From Euborellia annulipes (Eukaryota > Arthropoda > Insecta > Dermaptera > Anisolabididae), in the NCBI GenBank assembly GCA_023213315.1, contig JAKCPI010002633.1, positions 78,471 through 142,470 on the forward strand: a stretch of DNA of 64,000 nt, written 5' to 3'. Shown here piece after piece: positions 1-10,259 of the stretch. Made by a program: the position numbers and the translations under genes. How positions within the stretch are numbered: position 1 is the stretch's first letter; each line of letters starts with the position of its first letter. Below the pieces are notes generated by a model. It ran no database searches. It was not told where the DNA came from and worked only from the letters and a program-made list of their open reading frames with translations.

Positions 1-795
1 AATGAGTGATTCAATGTCGAAGGAGGAAAAAAGCTATTCTTGAAATTTTAGCATTAAAAAAAAAAAGCAATTCAATTAAAAATCATACAGGAAGCCTTTT
101 ATTCATTATTAATATAAAAAAAAATCTAATAAATTTAAAGGGTTTAATCAAATACATTTAGATTGATACTAATCCATGTTGGAAATATTTTAATTGGATC
201 GGATATAATTGAATGAAATGGACGCAATTCCTTTTCATGTAAATGGCTTCATAAAAGTAAAATTAATTTCGATTAGATAGATGGGAAAATCTATGGGAAA
301 AAATATAAATTGAAAGAGCATTTACATATTCATCAAGATAAATTATTATACTACTATAGATATATATATACTAGCTGCTAAGTCTCTCAATTCAATCTAA
401 GTTAAAATGAGTCATTTCATAGATGGGGTCATTATTATTTCAAGGTAAGAAAAGACCTCTAACTAATGGGCTTTTAACCTTGGCCATTTGGGATAAAGCT
501 AACTAATTACATTCATTAACACTTGGATTTTTTTTTTTAAACGTTTGGTTTGGTTTTAGGTTTTTCTAAAATTAAATATTAAATAAATCATCAGACGATA
601 AATAAAAAATAATATAAAGCTGAGAAAAGAAAGAATGAATGAAGGTCATATTAGAGTTTGTCATGTTTTTCTTAAACTTAAATAATGGATTTGGGTGCGG
701 CCTGTTACCGAAAATCTTTGAATTTAACCTTGGCGAAATTTTTCTTATTCGTTCATTTCAAATTGAATGACATAAACATAATTATTATTTATGAA
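1..795. other. AT-rich non-coding stretch
   Basis: No coding region, RNA gene or clear repeat boundary is visible. It contains A/T homopolymer runs and no convincing splice-site-bounded open frame. Confidence 0.5.
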
Positions 796-808
796 AGAAA
801 AAAAAAAA

Positions 809-884
809 TCTGGTGTACTGGGCACAGCACACAACTTCTCTTCCTTCGGTAATCGAAAGTTGTGTACTGTGCTGTCCACCAGAT
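809..884. repeat. terminal hairpin of CTTTCTC repeat
   Basis: The arms read TCTGGTG...CAGCACACAACTT and the inverse AAGTTGTGTACTGTGCTG...CACCAGA around a short loop with TTCGGTAATCG. The same hairpin ends the copies at 52608, 56222, 58346 and 62104. Confidence 0.7.
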
Positions 885-1285
885 TTTTTGTGTCGACATG
901 TATTTAGTTCCCGGCAGTGGGGAATATTTGAATTCAGATGTAAAATTTATAAGTATGGGAAAATATTTATATTTTGTTACCATGGCAACCATTTCTCCTA
1001 TCTTTCCTATGAAGCACAAGAGTAAAGTGTGCTTCAAACAATTTTGAGGGCAAAACGAGAATATACATTTGAAAGAGCATCAAAAAATAATTGATTTTTG
1101 AATTTTAATCAAAATCGTTAGAACGAATTTTGAGAAAATCGAAAAAAACTGAAAAAGTACATCAGTAAAGTACTAGTACTCTATGGCCGATTTTGATTAA
1201 AAGCTTATTTTTCCGGTCCCGGGAGGTATTTAACTTAAATATAAAATTTCAGCCTCATAGCTCAATTCCTTCATGCTTAAAATTT

Positions 1286-1326
1286 GACACACACACACAC
1301 ACCCACCCACCCACCACACACACACA
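1286..1326. repeat. CA-rich microsatellite
   Basis: An ACACAC / CCACCC / ACACAC tract inside the CTTTCTC repeat. Its length and motif differ from the equivalent positions in other copies. Confidence 0.8.
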
Positions 1327-1615
1327 GACAGACCATGTCGCGAAAACCACTTTTTGGATTCGGGGACCTCAAAACGTGAAGATCCATCAAAATCTCGACA
1401 TCGAATTTTGACATGAATCAATACTTTCTCTCTATATATATATTACATATATACATAGGTAAGAGAAATAAAAAAAAGGATATTATAATACTATCAATAC
1501 AGTATGTAATCATAATATTTGGCATTGAGAGTTTATTTTTTTGAACATACTAATTTCTATCAGTGAATGTAAGCGTTAGGAATGTGCCCCCTAAAAGGTA
1601 AGCCACCTCAGCCCT

Positions 1616-2055
1616 TACTTTCTCTATATATGTTAATATATAGAAAGTATTGCGACCATGTGGAAAATTCTATATCGAGATTTTGATGGATATACAGGTT
1701 TTGAGACCAAAAAAGTGGCTCCCGATAGTTGCTCTCTCTGTGTGTGTGGGTCTAACGATTTTAAGCATGAAGGAATTGAGATCGGAGATTGAAATTTTAT
1801 ATATTATTTAGGGACCCTTCCGGAGAGTCAAAATAAGCTTTTGGACAAAATCGGTCAAAAAGTATTAGTACTTTACTGAAGTACTTTTTCAGTTTTTTTT
1901 CGAATTTCTCAAAATCGCTTATAACGATTTTGATTAAAATTCAAAAATCAATTATTTTTTAGATGCTCTTTAAAAAGAATATCAGTAAAGTTTTTCGTGA
2001 AAATTGTTTGAAATATACTTTACTGATGTACTATTTCAGATTTTTCTGCTCTTAC
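1616..2055 (+). repeat. CTTTCTC repeat, truncated
   Basis: It begins TACTTTCTCTATATATG, passes through GTCGAGATTTTGATGG-like sequence, a TGTGTGTG run and AGTACTTTACTG, and decays near 2055 before the terminal hairpin. It is in opposite orientation to the copy ending at 1468. Confidence 0.6.
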
Positions 2056-2333
2056 TTTCATAGTTAATGTTAAATCACTATGCATGTAAATTTCAATAGT
2101 TAAAAATATTTATTTTATTTTTTTCCTCTATTAGATTAGTAGAGCATCACTCCTATACTTCATATATATGAAGAATAAAAATAGGCCCTAATCAACAACC
2201 TTCAAATCCCATGTCAATTTTTGATTATTGAAAATAATCTTAACTTAAAAAAAAATTGGTTAAAGCAGTAGCCTACAAACAAAAGAAGAATTTAGAATTT
2301 GAAGTCTGTACGTATTTAGAAATTAGTCTCTAA

Positions 2334-2493
2334 CCCTCGGGCCTTGGTCTAAGGGTTGGCGTGATGGCCTTCCGTACCAAGGGTCGCGGGTTCACATCAC
2401 GTCTCATGCGACAATTTATTTCAATTTAATTTAACCAAAAAAGTAATAAATAGAAATGGCCTTCGTTGCCGAAAAAGGCTTTAGTTAAAAAAA
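2334..2493 (+). mobile_element. SINE-B, complete copy with target duplication
   Basis: This is a tRNA-derived retroposon. The head has CCCTCGGGCCTTGG and a B-box-like CGCGGGTTCACATC. The body contains CTCATGCGACAATTTATTTC. The tail reads GGCCTTCGTTGCCGAAAAAGG and ends in an A run. It is flanked by AATTAGTCTCTAA (2321-2333) and AATTAGCCTCTAA (2494-2506), a 13-bp duplication with one mismatch. The copy at 4663-5112 shares the body. The tail element GTTGCCGAAAAG is shared with SINE-A, suggesting a common LINE partner. An open frame starting at 2466 only reads out of the tail. Confidence 0.75.
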
Positions 2494-2506
2494 AATTAGC
2501 CTCTAA

Positions 2507-3111
2507 CGATGTCGATTATAATCAACAATATTACAACCTAAAAACTTTTGATAGTCCAAGATTAAGAAAAATAATGACAATTTTTAAAGAGAATAAAAAA
2601 ATCATTTCGTGTCTATCTAAAGAACCATCTCGGAAGCGAGATTCTTGGTTTAAAAACATCTATTAGTATAAAATTAGAGAAGGATAAGAATTTTTATTTG
2701 AAAGATTTTTATCTTTATTATGGTTTAAAAATCAAATGGACCAATCATTTTATGATGGCAATGTGTTTGTTAAGTGTATGTATTTCGATTAAAAGATGCT
2801 GGTTAGAAAATCAAAAAAAATCACTTGATTTCACAGATAAGATAAAAATTATAGTGAATTTAAACATGGTGATTTTTATTAGATAGATAATGTATTCATT
2901 CATTAAATATTATCAAAAAATAAATAATTTTCCCTATATATGGTAAATATGAATTGAGATAGATTTTTTTCAAAAATGTATAATCTGTTTTTATTATAGA
3001 ATATTAAAAGAAAATTACTGTATCTTAAATACTGGGTATATGCATAATTAAATTTTGTTTTTTACTCATAAAAATATATAGAGAAGTATTAATATAATAA
3101 AACAAATGGTA
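2507..3111. other. AT-rich non-coding stretch
   Basis: Two short open frames occur here, one of them running out of the SINE tail. Neither resembles a known protein and codon use is A/T-driven. Nothing else is seen. Confidence 0.45.
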
Positions 3112-3512
3112 AAGCCCTCTTTCTGTTACGCCCCCTGGAACCCCTTGCTTTGGCGAGCAATTGCAAAATTTTAAAGTTTCAAATTTCCCTCCCTGACTTT
3201 TTTAAATTTCCCTCTCCCGCTCTACTTCCTGTAACTCTAGCCAATCAGCGCCCTGATAGGCACATACACACAGGGACAGGAAGTCAGTCACTAGAGCTTT
3301 ATATTATAGTATGCTATTTTTAAACAAATGTCTGTATCTATGATACATTTTTTAAAGTAAAGGGTATTTCTTTGAAACGATTTGCTTGTGGCACATGAAT
3401 AAGAAAAGGGGAAGTGTCCGCCGCCGCGGGCGGGCCCGAGTCAACTGGAGGGGGTTCAGGGAAGCAAAGTTCTCCTAACTAAGCGCGAAGCCCGCCAAGG
3501 GCGTGCAACTAA
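3112..3512. promoter_or_regulatory. GC-rich island, possible promoter or CpG-rich element
   Basis: This patch stands out from its AT-rich surroundings. It holds a GC/KLF-type ACGCCCCCT, an inverted-CCAAT-type context AGCCAATCAGCG at about 3238, and a strongly CG-rich run GCCGCCGCGGGCGGGCCCG near 3420. No open frame or splice-bounded exon is visible, and no similar sequence occurs elsewhere in the window. It could be a promoter of an unseen transcript, an old GC-rich insertion or a non-coding exon. Confidence 0.3.
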
Positions 3513-4660
3513 GTTTTTAATATGGATTGAATAATTTCAAATCATGTAAACAAGAAAATTAGTTAATATATAAAAGCAAATAAATATTAAAAAAAAAAAA
3601 AAAAAATTAATAAAATAATCATAATCAAATCAATTTCAATTGACGCGGTTTCAAAATCAAATACAAATATTTTAACTTTAATAAAAAATAAATAAATAAA
3701 TAATAACATATAAGCTTTGAATTAATTTTCATTAATTGATAAGTGAAATTTGCAAATCAAATTATCAAACCATGCCCCTTTCCCCCTCCCCCTAAACTAG
3801 GTTTAATAAAATAATCAATTTATGCTTTTAAATTTCTAATCAATTATTCATTGCAAATATCCATTACAATTTAAAAAAATAAAAATGCAATTTTGAGAGA
3901 GAGAGATGCAATTTATAAATTAGTTAAATATGAATTTGAATCCTACACACATTTTCCCATAAAGGAATTAATTATTTAATTCTAAAAATTTATTTAAATA
4001 ATATTGAATTATGAAAAATTTGTCATTATGGAAATCCCAAAAAAAGGATAGAATTATATTATTCTAATACTTTTGTAGCCAAGTAAAAAATTAATATTAT
4101 TTCTAAGTTTCGGTCCGAATGTCCTGTCCGCTTTGATTAATATCCCAATAAAAAAATTTTCCTTCTTCCATCTTTTTCCCTACTCTCACTCTTTATTATT
4201 GCCAAATATTTTCCTCATCCAGCTTTTTTCCTTATTTTGTCATTTCATGAATTTTTGTGAAAGCGCTGATGTTAAAAAACTTGAATAAATATTCCCTATT
4301 TCATTGGCGATATCTAAAAGGCTTTGTTTTTCGTAGTATTAATTTATTGAAAATTAAAACGAGATATTTCAGAAACTTTTAGTATTTCTCCACATAATTA
4401 TTCACTGTTTTTGCTCAATCCCGCTCTTTAATAGAATATGTTAATAATAATAATTTAATAATATACCTAATAATTTAATTAACCCTTTGAATGTCCTGAT
4501 GAAGAGAGCAATCTACCCTCGAAAAGTCAAGAGAAGGAAAAAAAAAACGTTTTTATTCCTTTGGCTCACTCTTATCTACATAATTTTAAATTTTACTGTC
4601 AAGAAACAAATCACTAAATGGTTAACGAAATAATTTTATATAAACACAACAACCGTTATA
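3513..4660. other. AT-rich non-coding stretch with small microsatellites
   Basis: Only simple repeats are visible: an A run at about 3589-3606, an AATA run at about 3683-3708 and a GA run at about 3895-3906. Confidence 0.5.
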
Positions 4661-4662
4661 TA

Positions 4663-5112
4663 ACTTTTTTTTTTACTTTTTCGGCAACTAAAGTCCCCAT
4701 CTCATGGGCGTACCCAGGATCAAATCTAGGGGGGGGGGGCATGGTCAGATCATGATCGTCCAGGGGGGGGGGGACAGATCATGGTCGTCCAGATTGTGAC
4801 ATAGCTATTTTTTATATAGAGAGGTAAAGCCTTCGAATTAAAGGCCTAAAAACCCTCGAGTCGTAACAAAAACAATCATTCCCCGTCGCCATCCACCAAT
4901 TTTGTTTGGTTTCATCACTTTATAAACATTTAATTTTTTTTTTGTTGCTTCTAAGGGGGGGCAGCTGCCCCCTGCCCCTCGCTGGGTACGCCCATGCCCC
5001 ATCTCTAATTATTTCAAATGATTGGTAGCCAATTCAAATGAAATAAATTTTTCTCGCATGGGGCGGGAAGAGAACCCGGGATCATAGACACGATAAGAAC
5101 AGTGGTTAGTTG
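4663..5112 (-). mobile_element. SINE-B interrupted by a hAT MITE
   Basis: Read on the minus strand, the right part (5112-5005) carries the tRNA-like head with CCCGGGTTCTCTTCC and the CCCCATGCGAG body. The left part (4702-4663) carries the tail AGTTGCCGAAAAAG and an A run. The two halves are separated exactly by the MITE at 4703-4996 and its 8-bp duplication, so the SINE is older than the MITE. Confidence 0.7.
4703..4996. mobile_element. hAT-type MITE, CATGGGCGTA family
   Basis: Inverted ends CATGGGCGTACCC and GGGTACGCCCATG are flanked by a perfect 8-bp duplication CCCCATCT (4695-4702 and 4997-5004). CA...TG ends with an 8-bp duplication are typical of hAT elements. Inside are G-tracts near the left end and a GC-rich stretch near the right. 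There is no transposase frame, so it is non-autonomous. Confidence 0.85.
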
Positions 5113-6637
5113 GTAACAATATTTCAAATCAAAAAATACAAGGCTGAAGAGAGAAAAGGTCTCGCCTCTAAATTTCAGTTGACAGAGTAATCAAATGCAT
5201 TAAATTGCCCAAGTGAAAAGGTGTCTAAAGTTGGCTTGCTCGATTCCATAATTTCCAACCTTGAAGAGAGTTAGGTTTTCGATGAAAAATTCCTTCACGT
5301 GACATTATTATCATTTGTCGCGAATACACGATTTATTTTTCCAGTAATAAAAAACATCCGTCGTCGTATGCTCAGGGCTTGTTTTCAGTTCTATTACAAC
5401 ATTTCCCAACACGGCAGCTTGTTTCTCTCTGGACTTTCAATTTATTAAAAAAAAAAAAAGTATATAAAAATAAATCAATTTGTGTAGGAAAATTAAGTTA
5501 GAGAAAACTTTATCCTTTTATCATCAAATATAGAAGATAAAGTATATTTTTTATTCCATTTCATATTGATATAACTTTGTAGCTAAATCAATTAATTTTC
5601 ATTCGAAAAAAATAAACTTTTTTTATTAAAATATCAAAAATAATAATAATTTTCTCATTAGCACAGAAAACTTTTTTTATTTATCACTTGTTTTGTCTTT
5701 AAATTTATAAAATTGCAAAATCAACAGCTAAATTTGAGCCCCACCTAGGTTCTCTCAGTTAAAAAAAAGTTATTTTATTTGTTAACATTAAAAAAATTAA
5801 AATTATTGAAATCAATTTAATTATTTTGGATACATTTTGGAGAGAATAGAAAATATTGTATTATAGGAGCAAAGCTTTAAATAAAAATCTTGTTGTAGAG
5901 GAATGCCTAACTCCCAGGCGCTCCTGTCTTTCCAACAGTTTATTCAAATTTTCAAACTTTATATAGGCTACATATCTCAAACTTAAAAAAATATATCTAA
6001 TATGTAAATTAAATTCATCTTTGCCCCGAAAAACTTTTTATATTAAGCAAAAATAAAATAAAATTTTGATGTATGGAAACTATGAGAATAACGATCTAAG
6101 TGAATTAGCTGTGTGGATTAAAGCAATGGTTTCTGAGGTCAAGGTTAATCAAATACAAAGCGAAATAAAAAAAAAATATTCATCTCTAACTTTGATAGCT
6201 TTTCTTGGGGATGGAAGAAGAGTATATCCAACAAAATTACACGCTTGAGTAATAAATAAGATTGGAGAGATAAAAAAAAGAAAATTAATAAACAGAGTTC
6301 TTATTATGAATCTGATACGCTAAATAAAGTTGAATCTCCCCTGTTTCACTCTAAAAATGGGCTATTCAATTTGAATTAGACTAACAGAAAGAGAAAATAA
6401 AACAACTAACATTATACTGAAAATAAAGATATTGAAATTAATTTCATTCAATTCGTTTACGTGGAAAAACTAAACAAACCAATTATTATAACTTTATTCA
6501 GAGTAGAAAGGGAGGAGAAATTTAGAGCATAGAGAATGATTTCGTGGATATGAATGGTCTACCTTAAATCCGTATATATTCTTATACCGAATGTATTTTT
6601 TTTTTTTTAATATTTAAATTTTACCGGAATTGTATTA
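5113..6637. other. AT-rich non-coding stretch
   Basis: No repeat family or exon was recognised. One open frame at 6066-6248 has no recognisable motif and lacks any flanking support. Confidence 0.45.
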
Positions 6638-6641
6638 TTAA

Positions 6642-6925
6642 GGTGCGCGTCTCGAAAAGCCGTTAGAAGACCATTCACTACCGAGTTACTCTAGGCGGCA
6701 AGAGGTGGCGTTAGTTTTTCCCATAGGGATACAAGGGATTTATTCCATTTCATTTGAAAGATTCCAGCTAATTAATTAAAGGCAAAAAATTAATTATTTT
6801 TTAACACAATGATTACTAATTTAATTATCTATAAGATATAGAGCGATTTTTTTTTAAATATCTTTTATTTAATGCGATTCATCTAAAAAAATTTTATTTT
6901 TTCCAAAATCAAAAAAATGGCTTTC
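6642..6925 (-). mobile_element. TTAA MITE, one end only
   Basis: TTAA (6638-6641) is followed by GGTGCGCGTCTCGAAAAGCC, and similarity to the copies at 7621, 13894 and 16464 continues to the AAAATCAAAAAAATGG stretch. The far end with GGGGTGC...CGCGCACC is missing, so this is a truncated copy. The orientation is opposite to the copy at 7621. Confidence 0.8.
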
Positions 6926-7620
6926 TCTAAACTCAGATGTAAATTCAACAAATATTGACTTTTACAGTGTGGCCTAAAAGTTTGAACTTTTGACACTCAA
7001 TTTTGAATTCCTTTAAAAACCAAGGGGGTCAATTAACGTATTTGTTTTTTTGATGATTATCGACAAATAATTATTTAAAGTTATAATTATTAGTAAGTTC
7101 TAAATGACTTTCGCTGAAAAAAATTTCACGATCTGCTATTTATATATTTTTGAAATGAATAATATTTGAATGGGGCTTTTGACTCGTTTCGACATCCTTT
7201 TTTTTTTTTTTTTTTTCTTTACATCTTATTCAATTTTTTTTCCAATGTAGAATCTTGGAGATATCCCCTTTCCCCTCCCTCTTCCGCTTTTGTATGGCTT
7301 ATGAGTTTTGTATATCCAATCCAAGCGAATATTTATTTAAATACACTGTCAAGGTTATTTCAAGCTTTTTTTTTACTCTTTCTTCATAGCATCTGCAACA
7401 ACATGTGGCAGAAAATATTTCAATTTCGGTCCTCTTTCTTGGCCAATATGTTTTTGCAAAAAGACAATTCTCATTAACGCATACTGTATATAAATAACAT
7501 TTATTTTATGTATGCGAATAATAATAAACAAGTTAAAAAAAAATAATAATAATAAAGCAGTATATAAAGCGGGAATAAACAATATGGACGACTTAAATAT
7601 TAAAATAATAATATAGTTAA

Positions 7621-8082
7621 GGTGCACGACTCAGGGGTGCTAATTTTGGGATTTCCAATGGCCACAATTTTGAAGCTATCGACCTCAAATTTTTTTTTAA
7701 TTAAAGCTATTTAAAATATCTACAACTTTGGGTGGGAGGGGGGGCGGGGGAAGGGGGTGGGGGGGTGGGGGGGGGGGGGGGGGGGGGGGGGGATAGAAGC
7801 CCTTTTTTTGATTTTCGAAAAAATAAAATGTTTTTTCTTAGATTAATCGAATTAAATAAAAGATATTTTTAAAAAATTCGCTCTATATCTTATAGATAAT
7901 TAAATTAGTAATCATTGTGTTAAAAAATAATTAATTTTTTGCCTTTAATTAATTAGCTGGAATCTTTCAAATGAAATGGAATAAATCCCTTGTATTCCTA
8001 TGGGAAAAACTAACGCCATCTCTTGACGCATAGAGTAACTCTGTAGTGAATGGTCTTTTAACGGCTTTTCGAGATGCGCACC
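7621..8082 (+). mobile_element. TTAA MITE with expanded G-tract
   Basis: Flanked by TTAA on both sides (7617-7620 and 8083-8086). Ends are GGTGCACGACTC and GAGATGCGCACC. The body matches 13894-14289, except that 7732-7792 has become an almost pure G run, making this copy about 60 bp longer. No coding capacity. The TTAA duplication resembles piggyBac-type insertion, but the GGTGCGCG end is not the canonical piggyBac CCC end. Confidence 0.85.
7732..7792 (+). repeat. poly-G tract
   Basis: Almost uninterrupted G with a few A, T and C interruptions. It would be expected to form G-quadruplexes and to cause polymerase slippage, so its exact length may be an assembly estimate. Confidence 0.8.
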
Positions 8083-8192
8083 TTAAGAAGAAAAAAATGA
8101 AAATGGACAATAAATTCTTCTTCTATCCTGGCTTTATCCCTATATGAGGCTCGTCAAAATTAATTTATAAAGAAATGAGACCGAGAGAAAAG

Positions 8193-8292
8193 TAAGCCGG
8201 CTCAACTCACGGCCTGACGCTTGCTTGATATGAAAAAGTGAAAAAAGGCTGACAAAGGAAAAGAAATGCCAGCCTTAGCTCGTGTAACTCCG
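8193..8292 (+). repeat. diverged copy of the GC-rich cargo at 9800-9925
   Basis: GCCGGCTCAACTCACGGCC followed by TGACG aligns with GCCGGCCCAGCGCACGG TCTGACG at about 9822. After an A/G-rich spacer, CAGCCTTAGCTCG matches CTGTCCCAGCTCG. Similarity is partial and was judged by eye. Confidence 0.4.
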
Positions 8293-8299
8293 CCCGTTA

Positions 8300-9365
8300 A
8301 ACAATTAATATAAATTTATGTTAAATAATTAAGATCGTAAAAAATGTTTATCATTTCTTTTTTGAAGTCATTTAATAATTAATTTATGTAAAATTGATTA
8401 GCGTAATAAAAATGCTCGACATCAATTTTGATTCATTAACGAAATAATTAAAGAGGTGTTGTTTTCTTTCTTTTTTTTTTTTAAAGGAAAATTTCTTTTA
8501 TGCAGAGTTCAAGATAACAACAAATGATCAAAGGAAATCTATTTAATAAATAATAAAAGCTTGCAGAACATAAACATGAAAATAATAAGGTTTTTTTTTA
8601 GTGAACCTAAAACATGCTTAAATAGATACACGATTCTGTTAGAAAAAAAAACGTCATAAATAAAATTTCAACATGATGATAAGAAGAAGTTCCTTTTATG
8701 GAGGGTTAAAACATACATTCCTTAACCGAAAGAATCATTAAGTCTGTCACTAGACTCCTATCGAAGTGTGTAATACGTTTTATAGATACAACAAGCAATC
8801 TTCGTGAAGCTGGAGAAGATGATCCAAAAAAAAAGCACAACGAGTTTTCGAATGATTTATTAAGAATGCAGCCTGAGCTGGGGCCAAGGACAAGGAGAGA
8901 CAGATCAGCACGCCTTTTGATTTATAAAGATTAATTAATGGCACGAGGTGAGGTGAGGTGAGGTGAACTCCAAAAGGAGGTATAAAATTCGATTCGAGAT
9001 TCTTTCTAATAGGTCATATATATACACCCAATCCACCCACTTAAATCCTGGAAAGTTTTATAGAGAGACACAAACACACACCTTAAAATGAATCCGACCT
9101 CTGACCTAAATCTACTCTCACAGCAGCCCAACAAGTTATTTATAATTAATTCCTAGTATCTTATGAATTTCTATTTCCTAGATCTGATCTACCTCTAACA
9201 CGAACTTGAGTTTAAGATAATCTACTATAATTTTGTGGATGATGACGAACGAGGATTTAAAAAAAAATTAAAGGTTAGATAAAAAGTTTGAGGGAAATGA
9301 AGTAGAAATACTTTTTGATAGATGGGTTTGAGAATTTATTTTTAGTTATAAAAGAAAGAAATCCG
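8300..9365. other. AT-rich non-coding stretch
   Basis: No element recognised apart from a short GAGGT minisatellite at about 8945-8965 and a CA-rich patch near 9070. Confidence 0.45.
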
Positions 9366-9505
9366 AGCTTTTTTCAGGCCAATTATATTTATTTAAAACA
9401 TAAGCGACGTTTCGATCGTATTTTGGAATCTCTAGAATCTTTAGGCTTGTAGCTTAAGATGAGCCCGTTATAGAATGGCTTGTGAATTATTGACCTGAAA
9501 AGCTC
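9366..9505. repeat. degenerate hammerhead-type hairpin
   Basis: Arms GAGCTTTTTTCAGGCCAA and TGACCTGAAAAGCTC enclose GCGACGTTTCGATCG, whose reverse complement has the GAAACGTCGC box of the hammerhead family. The CTGANGA box is mutated (CTAGAGA on the minus strand). Judged a decayed relative of the elements at 10124 and 27391. Confidence 0.4.
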
Positions 9506-9598
9506 TTTTTTCTTTTTTTTTTTTTATAAAAAAAAAAAATTAAACACCAAAAAAAATTAAAAAAAAAAAAAAAAAAAATTTTTTTTTTTTATAAAAAA

Positions 9599-9639
<41 letters not shown>

Positions 9640-9690
9640 AATTTTTTTTTTTTAATTTTTTTTTTTTTTTTTAATTTTTTTTTTATAAAA
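9505..9690. repeat. poly-A/poly-T low-complexity block
   Basis: About 185 bp of alternating A and T homopolymers. It may be expanded retroposon tails in opposite orientation or an assembly artefact. The open frame across it encodes only Lys/Phe runs. Confidence 0.8.
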
Positions 9691-9734
9691 GTAGAAGATG
9701 AATATTGAAGGCATAAATACATAGGCAACCTCGC

Positions 9735-10103
9735 TTATTCACGCGATGCGGGATCGGCGAACCTTACTTTTTCCCTCCAACCCTTTCATGGGTTTTTGCG
9801 ACCGGAAAAAATAGGACAGGCCGGCCCAGCGCACGGTCTGACGTCTATTGAAAAGAGGAAGAAAGAGAGAGACATACAAAGAACTGAAGGACTGCCTGTC
9901 CCAGCTCGGGCAGCTCGTGGTCGCCATCCACGTACCCACAAGATGTGGGCCCCTGAGCGAAACGAGATTCAATAGCAAAGAATAGAAATATATTTTCGCC
10001 ACTTTGCCACTCAAAAGAGGAGACGTTTTAAACAACTTTTGGCAGGCTTAACTCAAAAATTGAATTTTCAGACTTTCGCCACTATGATTCTCAGCAGGCG
10101 TAT
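9735..10103 (-). mobile_element. CGCCTGCTGAG element with GC-rich cargo
   Basis: Read on the minus strand from 10103, it begins CGCCTGCTGAGAATCATAG and TGGCGAAAGTC, then shares GCCAAAAGTTGTT and ATTCTTTGCTAT with the element at 34911. Beyond that the sequence is unlike any sibling: a GC-rich cargo with GGGGCCCACATCTTGTGGG and GCTGGGCCGGCCTG. It carries a 98-codon minus-strand frame (9739-10035) that resembles nothing known and is probably fortuitous. Only one end is seen. It abuts the hammerhead at 10124. Confidence 0.55.
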
Positions 10104-10123
10104 AATGTAACACTTAATTCGTC

Positions 10124-10153
10124 CTGAGGAAGGTCGCGATTAGCGGCCGAAAC
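10124..10153 (+). ncRNA. hammerhead ribozyme core, simple copy
   Basis: CTGAGGA, an extra A, helix II GGTCGC/GCGGCC with loop GATTA, then GAAAC and the cleavage-site triplet GTC. Bases before the core (TTCGTC) pair with those after it (GATGAA) to form helix I with one G-T pair. Downstream come an AAATA-rich spacer, TTGGCTGCTGCC and a tail with CAGTCAAAAATAATAA. Helix III could only form as the self-complementary ACGT between two molecules, as proposed for Penelope-type hammerheads. The base inserted after CTGAGGA may weaken activity. Confidence 0.7.
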
Positions 10154-10259
10154 GTCGATGAATAAAAATATAAAAGAGGATTTTATTTCATCTTGGCTGC
10201 TGCCTCTATGCTACCTCAATTTGTAAATCAAACAGTCAAAAATAATAAATAAAATTGAT

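Larger units (their letters stand above)
809..1468 (-). repeat. CTTTCTC repeat, near full length
   Basis: This copy matches the repeat at 61511-62195 in reverse orientation. It starts with the terminal hairpin (809-884), continues through the segment containing TTACCATGGCAACCATTTC and the AGTACTAGTACT block, and ends in TATATATA...GGTAAGAGAAA. A CA-rich tract (about 1286-1326) lies where other copies have CTGT or TG repeats. Short open frames inside are not conserved between copies. The superfamily is not recognised. Confidence 0.75.

Noticed and set aside
7166..7627. opposing frames of 103 and 84 codons
   Set aside because: Phe- and Leu-rich translations of T- and A-runs without motif support.
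9739..10035. 98-codon minus-strand frame in GC-rich sequence
   Set aside because: It spans both the shared part and the cargo of a CGCCTGCTGAG element; no similarity recognised.
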